A stretch of DNA of 64,000 nucleotides from Garcia nutans (GCA_947685225.1 CANTUV010000062.1:13908501-13972500), one strand, 5' to 3'. Shown: positions 44,188 to 55,693, counted from the first letter of the stretch. The notes: generated by a model not told the origin, from the letters alone. Numbers and translations are program-made.

Positions 44188-46178
44188 TGTAGACCCCTAA
44201 TTTTAGCCCTAAGCTAATATGATCTCAATTAAAGAAGGCCAAGCTAAATTCATTCTGATTTTAAAAGCTTAAACCTAGTTTATAGCTTTGAAACAGGTCA
44301 GTTGAGTTTTAAAAGGCCTAAATTAAGTTGTTTTAATTTTAAAGGTCAAATTAGTTTGCACAATTTATAAATTGGATTCAGCTAAAAAATAAGTCTAAAT
44401 TTGGTTCGCTCGGGCTTGGACTACGTTAAATTGACATGTGCATGGCTCATGTTGACTTGGACATGGTCCAAATCAATATGAGCATTACTCATGTAATTTT
44501 GGCCCTTCAAATCAACATATGCTTGCTCATGTCAACTTGGACATGGTCCAAGTTGATATAAGCATCCAAATTGACATGAGCTTGCTCATATCAACTTGGA
44601 CATGGTCTAAGTCGACATTACCTTGATTTAGACCTTTACAAAATCAATATGAGTTTAGAATTCTAATTGTGCTTAAACAATAAGGCTAGGATAAATTTAA
44701 AAGCAGTAGAGCTAATCAAGAGACAAAGAGAGGGACGACCATAATTATTGAGGAGACAGTTCTTAACAGGAAGAAGCAGCGAACAACAACAATTAAAAAG
44801 CAACAGGCAGTAATTATAAAAGAAAAAATAGTAAAGACATAGAAATTGTCTCCAACAATTGCTTGACTCATCAAAACCTAAAATCAATTCAGGCAGTAAG
44901 GTAGTAGCTTGGATCAACACTTGTTCAATTTGGTGGAGCCAACAACAGAGGTTTGGTTTTGTTTCTCAAACCATTTAAGATTTACAGTGGCCACTTTTAT
45001 CATTGTAATTGTTTAATTTTTTAGTAATCTTTATTTATTAAAAATAAGATTACCATTTAGTAGTCATCTTCACATAGTAGCAATTAGTATGTTAAACTTA
45101 TTAAAACTAATAGATAGTGGTCATCAACTTATGAATATGATTGCAGTAGCTAAATCCTAAGTATCAAACCCTATTTGCATGTTTTAAAATTTGAAACTCT
45201 AATTTGATCACCCGAAATCCTAAACTTATAAAACCCTAATTTAGTATTTTAAACCCTATTTTGATTCAAAACCCTAAAACCCTAATTTATATAAATATAA
45301 GACTCTAGTTTAAATAGAAACCCTAATTCCATAACAGAATTATTTTGAAAATCATTTACCTTATAAACAAAACTTAGTTTGAAAATCATTTAAATATAAG
45401 ACCGTAGGTGCGACCCCTCGTCGTTGCACCCTATATTGCATTAATGGGTTAATATTAAGATCTATTTATTAATTGTAATTTTTATAATTAACTTTAACTT
45501 TATTAGTTTAACCCTAATTTATAATTATTTGTACAATGATTGGTTATTTGTTTGATTACTTGCTTTACCGTGGATAGTTATTAAGTATTTATTGATTGTA
45601 TCTTTAATAGACTTGTAAAAGGCATATTTCCACTCATCAGTGCCTTGTTTGTTTAATTTATTCATTTTATATAGTTTAATTTATTTAAAGATTTTGGGAC
45701 AATTGTAAGGGACATTTTTCCACCAATTGTGGGTGTCCTATTTTTATTTACTTGTACTTTGGACATTAGATATTAGAAGGGCATGTTTCCATTCTTGGAT
45801 GGGTGCCCCTCTTGTTTGATTTGTTTTAATAATATGATGAATGTTTATTTTTTATTACATGTAACATGGATAATATTATAATGCTTAAGAATCTAATAAT
45901 ATTTAGACCTGAAAAGGAGGCCGGTTCCAATGAACCGGGCATATAGGGGTGCTGGGTCATTCTTACCTTCCCCATACGTACCCAACTTTTCAAACCCATT
46001 AGAGGGTTGGAAATTCTTATGAATCGAGTCATCCACCCCTTTCTTTTTCCTAACATATCCAGGGGGGACTCCATTTTCTCTAAATTTAGGCATGTGTTCT
46101 CTAAGGTCCTGAACCTAACAGTGACGAAGTCGTAAGAACCATTCCACATGGGAGTGGGAGTAAAAATCTCCGCTCACA
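44188..46178 (+). repeat. Ogre-like full-length LTR shared by two internal regions
   Basis: 1991 bp, TGTAGACCCC...CGCTCACA. It has a polypurine tract on its left and a primer site on its right. It therefore serves as the 3' LTR of element A and the 5' LTR of the next internal region. It contains a palindromic cassette (44431-44620), an AAACCCTA-rich block (45165-45340) and the strongly conserved stretch 45770-46170 found in all other copies here. Confidence 0.9.
44431..44620. repeat. palindromic cassette in Ogre-like LTR
   Basis: Three to four units alternating CATGAGCTTGCTCATGTCAA and CTTGGACATGGTCCAAGT. Both halves are self-complementary. It lies at +243 to +432 of the LTR. Other Ogre-like LTR copies carry different GC-rich repeats at the same place (6155-6360, 36380-36470, 39751-39836). 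Confidence 0.75.
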
Positions 46179-46179
46179 T

Positions 46180-46197
46180 TGGTGACTCTACTAGGGA
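46180..46197 (+). other. primer binding site, tRNA-Arg type
   Basis: TGGTGACTCTACTAGGGA closely follows TGGCGACTCCACTGGGGA, the complement of a plant tRNA-Arg 3' end used by Ogre/Tat elements. The differences are all transitions, so it is an aged site. Confidence 0.75.
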
Positions 46198-46817
46198 TAA
46201 GAGAAGCTGATTCCGTTGGTGTTTATATTATTTTATTCTTTCTTATTGTGATATTATCCATTGCATTGTTTATATTGAATCATGTGCGTGAGTTAGGACG
46301 CCCGTGCAACCCATGTTATATTGTGTGAGAAATATCATACTTTCACTCAAGGTATGGATGTCGAGCATGGCATAACCACTCATAGCCTCGTACCATTTGG
46401 TATATACTTGCTATGAGAGCCTAAACTTTTCAACCCAAAGACTAAAGCTCATGTAGTTGGCCTAGTTACTTTCCTTAGGTTTTTTCCCAAATGCTTGTTG
46501 TTTGTCAATGATTGATATATCTTGGTATGAACCAAGGCCTATTTGGTTTGTTCCTTTTCTAATATGACCTAATAATGTTGTAAGCTCAAAATAATTTTAT
46601 TCCTTTAAATTGAAAAGACCAAAATTATTTTTAAAACTTTCAAGATGGTCTATGGACATAAAACTTTTCTAACATGGGTAAAAAATTCTTTCTACCTCAT
46701 ACAAAGCCTAAAATTCATTTTAACAAATCTTTTTACAATGGGCTTTGAAACAAAACTATTTTTCACTTCACGACCAACCATTTTTCTTAAATGAGCTTAC
46801 AAATTAGTTAGGTCAAT
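46198..46817 (+). other. leader stub of an Ogre-like element
   Basis: 46296-46817 repeats 34131-34715. It ends abruptly at 46818, where a new TG-initiated sequence starts. Confidence 0.6.
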
Positions 46818-47721
46818 TGTAGCAGATTCTGAGCTTAACCTACATGAATTTATGAGGAATGAAACCGTTAACGACTGATTATTTGATTTTGGGCATATCT
46901 TAGATAAAAAGAATTTACTCTTGAAAAGTAAAGCTTGAAAACCCCATTAGGATTTTGAGTCTAAGATAAATTGGGTACTTGTTTTACTTGACACCAATTT
47001 TATAAATAGAAAAGTAGACATAACAGTAACAACAACTTACCAAGTTCACAGAGATGTGAATCATGTGCGAGCGAGTGAACTTTTATGGCCTTTAATTAAA
47101 GGTTGTAAAGCATTTTTTATCATTTCATGAAAATTGGAAAGTAAAAGATCAAAAACTTGATGCTCTTTCACCATTTCCCTAATTGAAGATGACAAATTTT
47201 ATAGGGTTTTAGAATCCACAAAGAGAGAGAAATAGAGACGTAGGTTGGGAAGGATAGACCACATTAAACTTTTTTTCCTGTGATTTATCATCTTTTGCAG
47301 TGTCACTAAGTTCTATATTTGGTTATTTTGTAGTTGTTTTGTGTAATGAAAAAGAAAATAAATTAAAAAAATTAGTAGTGCTATAAAAAGAGAATTTATA
47401 TTTAATATAAAAAAATAAAATTTATAAAATTAATAAATTAATAATTTTTTGAATTACATATATATTTTTTAAATTAATGGAGAAGATTCTAGATAATTTA
47501 AAAGAAATTAGAATGTATTCTTAAAATGTATTCTTAAATTCATTCCAAAACAAGATCTAATTATAGTAAACATACAAAACAGATTGAGAATATTGTTCAC
47601 TCCAATAGTGATAAAAAACATATACATATTCTAGTGAATATTTTTTAGTGGTATCAAATGATAGGAACCCCTAATTTTATGATCAGATTGAAATCCATGT
47701 AATGACGGTTTCAATGTAATA

Positions 47722-47816
47722 AGAATTACTTAAATTGAGCACTAGATATATCAAAATGGGTCAGATTCGTGAGAAGCATCAGTGCCCAATTTGCACTGGC
47801 TACAGCAGCCTCTTGA
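47722..47816 (-). other. exon-like fragment, minus strand, unrecognised
   Basis: On minus, after an acceptor-like ATACAAG, an open stretch reads DNQEAAVASANWALMLLTNL, then THFDISSAQFK and a stop. Its amino-acid composition looks protein-like and it stands out from its AT-rich surroundings. I do not recognise the family. It could be a captured host exon or chance. Confidence 0.2.
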
Positions 47817-48367
47817 TTATCAGCTTGTATTAATCAAAGAGTGAAAAAAAAGGTATTCTATTTTTTTTATTTTAGAATACTAATTTACATTTACTAAAAA
47901 CTCAATTTTATACATAAAACTAAGAAAAATTCATATTTTAATCAAATAGAAACTCAAGTTTTTGAAAGGAAAAATGAAAATAAATCAAAGTAATTCATTT
48001 ACTATTTATAGACTCATTTATAATATCTCTTTGATGCCTAGAAATCTTATCTATTAAAAGAATTATCTTGAAATTTGACAGAAAAGAAAAGAAAATCTAA
48101 TAAAAAGAAGAGAAATGGGACAAAATGAGAAAAAAATAAAATAATAAAATGATTGAGGGGACCAACAACCTATTTATTTATTTTTATTTATTTTATGATT
48201 TTATTATTTTTATTTTCAGGGCTAGATTGCTACTAGGGATATACAGATTGCCACACTTACAGTAAGTATACACTCTCATTTTCTTTCTCTTTACTTTTCC
48301 TCTCTCTCTATTTTTCCTTTTTCTCTCTTTTTTTTATTCATGCGCAGCATGATTCTTAGATTTGCAA

Positions 48368-48619
48368 ATGGAGCTAGAGTTGGAGAGCGCAATTAGCAAG
48401 CATATCCAAGATGAACTCGGCAATGCTATTAATAGGAATGATCAACTTGAGGATGACATCGCTGCCTTAAATGCGAAGCTGCGAACCTTCTAGCAACACC
48501 TCGATTATACTTCAGGTGCTTCTTCCTCTGGTCGGGGTGGCCTTCCTAACCCGATTACTGAGATTTCAAATGAGGATGGGAGTAGTATAGAGGACGCTTC
48601 CAACTCTTATGAGATTTAG
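48368..48619 (+). pseudogene. small ORF with one stop, unrecognised
   Basis: 84 codons in one frame from ATG: MELELESAISKHIQDELGNA, then a likely coiled coil (DQLEDDIAALNAKLR), one TAG in the expected Gln position, then a Ser/Gly-rich acidic tail ending NSYEI. It is GC-richer than its neighbourhood. It may be the C-terminal part of a gypsy accessory ORF. Confidence 0.35.
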
Positions 48620-49485
48620 AGCTCTTTTGTTATTTTTCTCTCTTTGCTGAAATTGTACATGCTATTCCTTGATAGTACTCTTCTTCTTCTTCTTCTTCTT
48701 CTTCATTTCCTTCTTTTTTTTTTAATAAAAAGTCTTCCCACATGATCACATGACTCTTCTATTATGTCATGTGCCTCGTACCAGTCTGAATCCATAGAAA
48801 ATAAATGGACATAAGCTCCATTTGCAAATTTTGGTAAGATTTTTGCAAACGGATATCATGTGATTGTAATTATTTTCTCCCTTTTATTTTCTCTTAAGTT
48901 TATTATATTAGTTAGGGATTTGTGCTCAACCTATGACCCATAAGAGCTAGAGTTGAAGCTCCCCTAGGACTGCCATTTTAGAGGTATTGTAATATTTATT
49001 ATTTAGTACTACAATTGTGGATGTCATACTATAAAGTGCTCATGCATTGCAATATTTTGCCATTTATAATCATTATGGCATAATTCATGAATATTGCATC
49101 TTTTCTAAAAATCAATCAAAAGGATGATTGAAGTCAATCAAAGAGAAAAATCATCTTTATTAAAATTGGTTTAGAAAATTTTGCTTGGGATCCATCGTGA
49201 TTGATTTCGAACTAGTGTCCTCTTCGGGTAAAAAATTAATTTAATGGAGTCAACTAAAATGAGTTTTTACTTGATTTTTCCCACATAAAAATAAATTAAG
49301 GTAGCAACTCTCTAATATATGCTTTTCAAGGTAAAAGCCACATTTCCTTTTCAAAATAAAAGGAGAGTCTTCTTTTCAAAATAAAAGATTATTTTTAACC
49401 CGTGCTTGCTGAACTAACTAGAGACCATACGCGACAGTATTGTGTGGGAAGTAGCTCAAAATGAGCATTTTTGGTTCTCATAAAT

Positions 49486-49503
49486 GGTGGCTCCACTAGG
49501 GAC
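49486..49503 (+). other. primer binding site of element B, tRNA-Arg type
   Basis: TGGTGGCTCCACTAGGGA, two bases after CTCATA, corresponds to the tRNA-Arg complement used by Ogre/Tat elements. Confidence 0.75.
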
Positions 49504-50359
49504 TTTAAAATTTTCAAAACAAAATTTAATGGGCTCTTTTCAATAAAACCATTTTGTCTCTCTTTGGTTGATTTCTTCTTTCATCATGCATAAGGGTTCC
49601 TTACCCTTTAGCTTTAAGAAAACACTCGGCAACCTTCATTAGGTATGCTGGAGGATAGCGAAAGTGCTCAACCCACAATGAACCCTTAATCTTTTTAAGG
49701 TGCAATAGGCATGCATGTACTGTTGAACCCATGCCAGATTCATTATCTTGCGATATCGCTGTCCTAGTGTAATGGAACCTTTGGACTAAATCACCTTTTG
49801 CTTATAGAGGCCATAGACCTTGCCCATAGGTAGTATGCACCATAAATATCTTCATCCAATAGTTTCATTCATATACTCATACATCATTATATCACAAGAA
49901 ATAGCCTTATACTAAAGCCTACAACTATGTTTTATCCAAAATGATAAAATTCAGCCCAGCCCGAGTTTTAGCCACACCGACTGTGCTCATCCTAAAAATT
50001 AAAAGAAACTACAATAGCCTAGTTGTCTAACAAATGGGAAGGCCCCGCCAGCCTAACTGCTCCCTCAAAAGAAAAACAATGTTACTCATTAAGACATGAG
50101 CCCTAGTTTTAGGACCATCCACTATTAATGATTAAAATCTTTTTGGTAAAGATCTGCACAAGATTCCCATAAATGATCCCTAAAAACAAATCTATGGGCC
50201 ACCAAGAATCTCTAGTTTTCTTGCTTTACTCAAAAGTTTCCACAAACATCCATTTGGCCATAGCTCCCAAAGCATGACAAAAATACTTGACCTAGCATCA
50301 TAAAATGCATGATCCAAATTCTAAAAATACTAACAACACCTTTTTATCTCCCTAAGGTA
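49504..50359 (+). other. element B leader
   Basis: An 850-bp untranslated region between primer site and gag. No ORF or repeat stands out. Confidence 0.5.
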
Positions 50360-51700
50360 TCAATGAAGCAAACCACTGAAACACATGAAATTGAAGCTTT
50401 TGTTGAAGCATCTTCAAGAAGTAAGAGGAAAGTTTTAAGAACATGTTGGTTATTCACCAGACTGATTTCAATAAGACATTGATTAATTCACTGAGTACAC
50501 AGCACAAATGGATCATGACTAAAGTACAAAGCATGCTTCATGTGAAGCAACCTGATATTGGTTCATCTTACAATCCACCCCCACCTATGGTTGATGTTAC
50601 TCAGTAAAGGGCTACAGCTGAAACACTAAAAGCTCCTCCACCTATCCCCCCTATGAATCCTTTTCAAAAGGGGAGGAATCCTTAAATCAACATTCTCTTA
50701 GAGAAGTTAGAAACAATGGAGAAGCGGATTGAGAATTTTAAACATCATGATGAAACCTTTAACCTTGAGTCCTTGACCCTATATCCCAAAGTTTGCTTGC
50801 CACCCAAGTTCAAGATGCTTGAAATGGACAAGTTTGATGGCACCATTGCCCCAACACTCACCCGAAGATGTATGTGGGGACCCTCAAACCTATGGGGTTC
50901 AATGATAAGCTCCTTGCTCAACTATTCCAGAGGTCCTTTACTGGGATAGTTGTCAGATGGTTCATGGACCTTGATAAGAAGAAGTACCAGACATGGGAGG
51001 ATATCTATAATGCCTTCACCAAATAGTACCATTATAACATAGAGGTGGATGTTACTAGAAGGGACATCGAGACCACTAAATAGAACCCAAAGGAGTCCTT
51101 CACCTCATTCCTTACGAGATGGAGAGGAAAAGCTGCACAAATGGTCAATCGCCTTTCAGAGCAACCTGATATCATTGTTAAAAACCTATTACATATTTAC
51201 AAAACCCACATGCAAACCCAATATTTGCCAACTTTCAAAGCCTTCATTTCTATCACCACTAAGATTGAGGATTTGATGCATATTGGCCAAATTAAGAATG
51301 AAATAGCCTCCACCTCAAGGTTCAGGAAAAACCCAAAATTCAATAGTCCACAGGCTGCCAACCAGCAAGTTAGTGAAGTTGCTTGTATTACCCCCCCCCC
51401 CCCCCCCCCCCAGCCACAACTCCATTTGGAAAGGAGCCAATAGCAAAGAACTTTTACTGACTTGGGAATGCATCTTAGTTTAGTGTATAAGAAGGCTTTA
51501 GAAGCTCATCTGATTTAGCTGCTTGATCCTAAGCCGGCTCCAAATCCCTTTTCCCAAGAAATGGTATGTTAATGAATATTGTGAATATCATCAGAGCTCT
51601 GGTCATAAAACTGATATGTGTAGAAACCTCAAACACTGGATCTAAGACCTTATTGAGAATGGATCCATTCTACCACCTAGGTAACCTATCATTGCCACTA
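50360..51700 (+). pseudogene. element B gag (Ogre/Tat type, frameshifted)
   Basis: The N-terminal part is degraded (MKQTTETHEIEAF at 50363). The core from 50716 is typical: LESLTLYPKVCLPPKFKMLE, MDKFDGT, then after a frameshift WFMDLDKKKYQTWEDIYNAF, DVTRRDIETTKQ, SFLTRWRGKAAQMVNRLSEQ and IVKNLLHIYK. A knuckle-like CEYHQSSGHKTDMCRNLKHW lies at about 51573-51640. It has at least two frameshifts and several stops. A 21-base C run (51391-51411) encodes a Pro tract. Confidence 0.8.
51391..51411 (+). repeat. C21 homopolymer in element B gag
   Basis: An uninterrupted run of 21 C, read as Pro codons (ITPPPPPPPQPQ). It is the only long C run in the window. Confidence 0.95.
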
Positions 51701-52089
51701 ACCCATTGCCAACTCATTAAAGCATTAACACCATCGCCTTATTAGTTGATGATGAAGTGGATCCCATATTTTTAATCCATGATTATTGCTGTGTGCTGGA
51801 TTTAAATGATTTTGTTGATGAGGTCAATGCAATGACCATAATTGGAAGGGTCACACAACCACCATTGGACTTGTCATAGTCAGTACCACCACCAAGAATA
51901 GTTATACCACCTAAAACAAACCCTACTCTTAAGCTGAATGAGGGTCCTAACTATCCTCATCACCAAGCTCTTTGCAAGGCTTTGAGTCAAATTCAAATGC
52001 CAGTTGAAACTACTCCAGAAGCTTTAGTTGAAACTATAACCAAATTAGTTGACATGTCCTTTTCAGATAAGGATCTCCCAGTTGAAAGT

Positions 52090-52490
52090 GGACACAACCA
52101 TGCTCTCTATAGTAATGTTTGACCTCGCAGGAAGATAGTGCCCATGGTGCTATTGATAATGGTTCAACATTGAATATTTGCCCGTTCAAAGTGGCAAGTT
52201 GCCTAGGAATCAAAATGGTAGAGTTAATACCTTCTTATCAGATTGTAAGGGCGTATGACAATACAAAAAGGAAAGTTTTAGGTATGGCTAACATCAGATT
52301 AACAATAAGTCCTGTAGAGCAAGAAATCCCTTTTCAAGTTTTAGATGTACCAGCTTGCTTTAACTTGTTACTTGGAGGATAATGAATTCATCGGGTTAAG
52401 GCCATCCCATCCTCTCTTCATCAGAAGATCAAATTCCCATTTAAGGATGGAATAGTCACTGTACAAGGAGACCGAGTGGAAAATCAGAAC
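52090..52490 (+). pseudogene. element B protease (Ogre/Tat type)
   Basis: Reading: GAIDNGSTLNICPFKVASCL, GIKMVELIPSYQIVRAYDNT, EIPFQVLDVPACFNLLLGG, then, past a stop where Trp is expected, IHRVKAIPSSLHQKIKFPFK and DGIVTVQGD. The active site DNGS replaces DTGA, a form I associate with this lineage. It is a single retropepsin domain between gag and RT. Confidence 0.78.
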
Positions 52491-53589
52491 TCTCACCTCA
52501 AGTGCCAATTTTGGAAATCATGCTAGAACCTTCAGCTATGGCCTTGTCTGGTTTCACCTTTAATTCGGTTCAGTTCATAAAAGAGAAGTAGGTAAAGAAC
52601 TTGTTCCCTTTGATTCTGACCTATATGGAAACCCAACGGTTGCTAACATCCTTGAACATATGAACTACTTTCCTTGGATAGGGCTAAGTAAAAACCAATA
52701 GGGAATACAACAATTTCTAGATTACCCTTCGGCCCAACAACCATTTGGTTTATGCTTATTCTATAGACCAACCCCAGAGGATGAGGAAGAGATTGAAGGG
52801 AGAGCTAAGCAAAGATCCCAATTCAAAAAGGTTAGGGAGATATTTAACTGGCCTATGAGACCTTATTTTAGAACTATAAATGGATATTTTGTTAAGGAGG
52901 GGACATACTCCCTTTATTATGGATTTCCTGAACCATAGTTGAATCCCATTACGAATAAGCTAATCCCAAAGTTTGAAATTTTCTTTAATGTCAGGCTCAA
53001 CTCAGAAGATAGCGGGCTAGCCTTGGAGATGGGGGAAGAATTTGAAGACAACATGGAGCTCAGCCTGTTCCAAGTAGTTGTGTTAGAAGTAGGAGCATAA
53101 TCAGATTTCAGCCACATAATCCAATCAGTTATAGAAATACTCAACAATTGGTATTTTGAAAAAAATGGTGATTCATCATCAGAGTCTACCCTACCCATAG
53201 TAGAGCCAAGAGTCCATCCAAATCAAGAGTCAAATCTTCACCTAGATTCTCAGCCTGTGTCAGATACCAAGCTAAGAATCTAGTTTGCGTTAAAAACAAG
53301 TGAAGTTCCAAGTCCACTCCTAGTATCGAGACCAAGTCTAAGTCCGAGTCTAAGCTCAATTTTGAGTTTGAGTCTTCTAATTTATAATCTGAGTCTGTTA
53401 CTTCTTATTCCCTAGGTTTTTCTGATATCGAGTCATTTTATAAGGGGAACCTTTGTAACTGTTTCATCATTAGTAAAAGTTTCAAAATTTCTTCTTATTC
53501 TCTTTTGTCTCTTGGTGAGCATTATGGAATATTTAATATTAATGAAATTAGTGAAGATAGAGAAATAATAAATCTATGAAAAATTGAAG
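52491..53589 (+). pseudogene. element B protease-RT linker
   Basis: A long linker is usual in Tat/Ogre pol. Fragments such as PFGLCLFYRPTPEDEEEIEG and KKVREIFNWPMRPYFRTING are readable, with stops. Ser-rich and Glu-rich segments follow. No enzymatic motif is present. Confidence 0.5.
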
Positions 53590-53961
53590 AGCAAAACAAT
53601 ACATTCATTGCATCCTCATTCATTCATAAGCAGGAATTAGAGATGCTTCTTAAAGAATTCCAAGATTATTTTTCCATGGGAAGCAAGTGATATGACATTA
53701 TTAGATCCCTCTATAGTAGTACACAAGATTCCAACATTTGACCACATTTAACCAGTAAAGCAGAAGCTCCAACGTCTTAAGCCAAAATGGTCCTTAAAGA
53801 TTAAGGAAGAAATAACCAAGCTACTGGAAAACTGGTTCATAAAGTCCGTCATGTACCCTCAATGGGTAGCTAACATTGTGCCAGTTCCAAAGAAGGATGG
53901 GAAGGTTTGAATGTGTGTAGATTAGAGAGATCTCAATAAGGCATGCCCAAAGGATGGTTTC
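53590..53961 (+). pseudogene. element B reverse transcriptase, N-terminal part
   Basis: Reading: KQELEMLLKEFQDYFSM, then KQKLQRLKPKWSLKIKEEIT, KLLENWFIKSVMYPQWVANI, VPVPKKDGKV, MCVD and RDLNKACPKDGF. This is the start of an Ogre/Tat RT. Coding stops exactly where TGTAATGGTC of the next LTR begins, so the catalytic half is lost or lies beyond the later insertions, outside the window. Confidence 0.8.
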
Positions 53962-55693
53962 TGTAATGGTCAAGATGTTAAACAGGAACATTTTAACTAA
54001 CATTGAAAAAAATTGATAGTGGATAGTGACAAAAGTATTGTGGATAAATACTATAAGTAGAGAATAGTAAATTGTATATCTCAAAAATTGACTGAAGAGA
54101 TTATTTTTACTGTTTTACGAGATTAAAACTCGATTTAGAATCAACGGTTAATAATGAGGGTGCACCATAGTTATTATGAGCATTCCCTCATTAGATTAAA
54201 AATATTAGAAAATATATATATATATGTGTGTGTATATGTGTATGTGTGTGGAAATTTCTGATTTCCTCTCCATCTTCCACGCCACCATCTACCATCATCA
54301 CCATCTTCTCTCTATTTCTTCTTCCTATCATCAAATTCATCAAGGACTAAGAGCAAATCACACATAGGTATAGATTTTGAGAAGAACAAGCTAGGAAAGG
54401 GAAAGATTATCCATAAGTAATCAAAGGGAAAGAGAGAAAAAGAAAGAGGAATTGTGAAAAGGTATGTGCTTTTGATTTATACTTTGTAAAAATATGAATT
54501 TTTATGAGTTTTAATGATTTAATTGAATGTTTGAGTTATGTATAATGATAAATTTCTTGAAATTATTGATTAAAAGGATTGATGAGTGAAAAATAACTTT
54601 GATATGATGGTTTTGATTCTTAACTCAACCTTTATGAGAATTGAGTGGTTTGATATTGTTTTTATCCATATGAAATGGTTAAAAGTTTGATTAAGTGAAG
54701 TTTTAATAAAATATTTGATATGAGTTTGTGTTTAATGAAGTTAAAAGTGCAGAATACATGATATTACTCTGAAAACAGTCCCAAAATCAATGCCACGATC
54801 GTGGCAATTGAGTGCCACGACCGTGGGATTGAAAGTGATGTTGTTTCTTCAAAAAGTTTGATAAAACATAGCAAGTCTCAATGCCACGACCGTGGCCCTA
54901 GAAGGGTGGGGTCTCCAAAGTCATTGGACAGCTTCATTTGGTATCCCACGAGCGTGGGGTTGTGATGCCACGTCCGTGGGGTACCTAAATAATGTTTTTG
55001 GCTTGTATTTTGTGATATACAAGCCTAGTATGAGACTAATATGTTTATATTTCTTACTTTTGTGTTTAGAATTCATGTGTATGTGTTAAAAGTATGGAAA
55101 AAAGTGAGAAACGTTAGATATGTGACAAATATATATATCATACTAAATGTTGATAAAAGTATTGTACCAGTGAAGTGATACAAACAATTCGGTGTTACTC
55201 AAAACTAATGAATTGCCCAAATCATACTGATTTTAGATCTAGCTTTGGATTGAATGGCTAACCGTAAAAAGGATAGCTATAGTGATAGTGGGCACTTCAT
55301 GCCATTAATGGACACAATGTGTTATCAGTGATAGTGGGCATAATTGCCATTATACATTCTTAAGAATTTTATTAAAATTGCTACACTAACATGTTATCCA
55401 AACCTATGATCTGAGTTTAGTATGTATGGGCATATTTAATGAAGATATCTAAATTGAAAATATATGTGAACATGATAGTTGTGAATAGTGGAAGAAATGC
55501 AAAAGAATAATATAAGTCAATTACTTGAAATTGACTTACTGTGTTACAATGTGAAAATGATTGTATATATATTAACTTTTACAAGGGAAAGTTCTAATGC
55601 ACGGAATGGAAATGTTATGCTCAAGATATTGAATAAATCAATAACTTTATAAGTGTTGTAATGATTGAAAGTGTATATAATGACATAAGATAC
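53962..55693 (+). repeat. Tekay-like LTR (T3), interrupted on the right by the Athila-like element
   Basis: Starts TGTAATGGTCAAGATG inside element B RT. Layout resembles the T2 LTR: an AT-rich 5' part, a CATCATCACCATCTTCTCTC stretch, a GC-rich palindrome cluster at +829, then a tandem GATAGTGGGCA repeat (55283-55345). The 3' end is not reached. The Athila-like LTR starts at 55694. Confidence 0.65.
54785..54985. repeat. palindromic cassette in T3 LTR
   Basis: Five copies of short GC-rich palindromes: TGCCACGATCGTGGCA, GCCACGACCGTGG (twice), CCCACGAGCGTGGG and GCCACGTCCGTGGG, each separated by 10-50 bp. The offset from LTR start is the same as for the T2 cassette, but the sequence differs. Confidence 0.8.

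Larger units (their letters stand above)
46818..49483 (+). repeat. putative LTR of Ogre-like element B
   Basis: The right end (GGTTCTCATA at 49483) is supported by a following tRNA-Arg-type primer site. The left end is set where the repeat with 34131-34715 breaks and TGTAGCAGATTC begins. Length would be ~2.67 kb. No second copy is visible, and the interior differs from the 44188 LTR. So this may be a different family, or a composite that includes other inserted DNA. It holds a CTT microsatellite at about 48679-48705. Confidence 0.45.
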
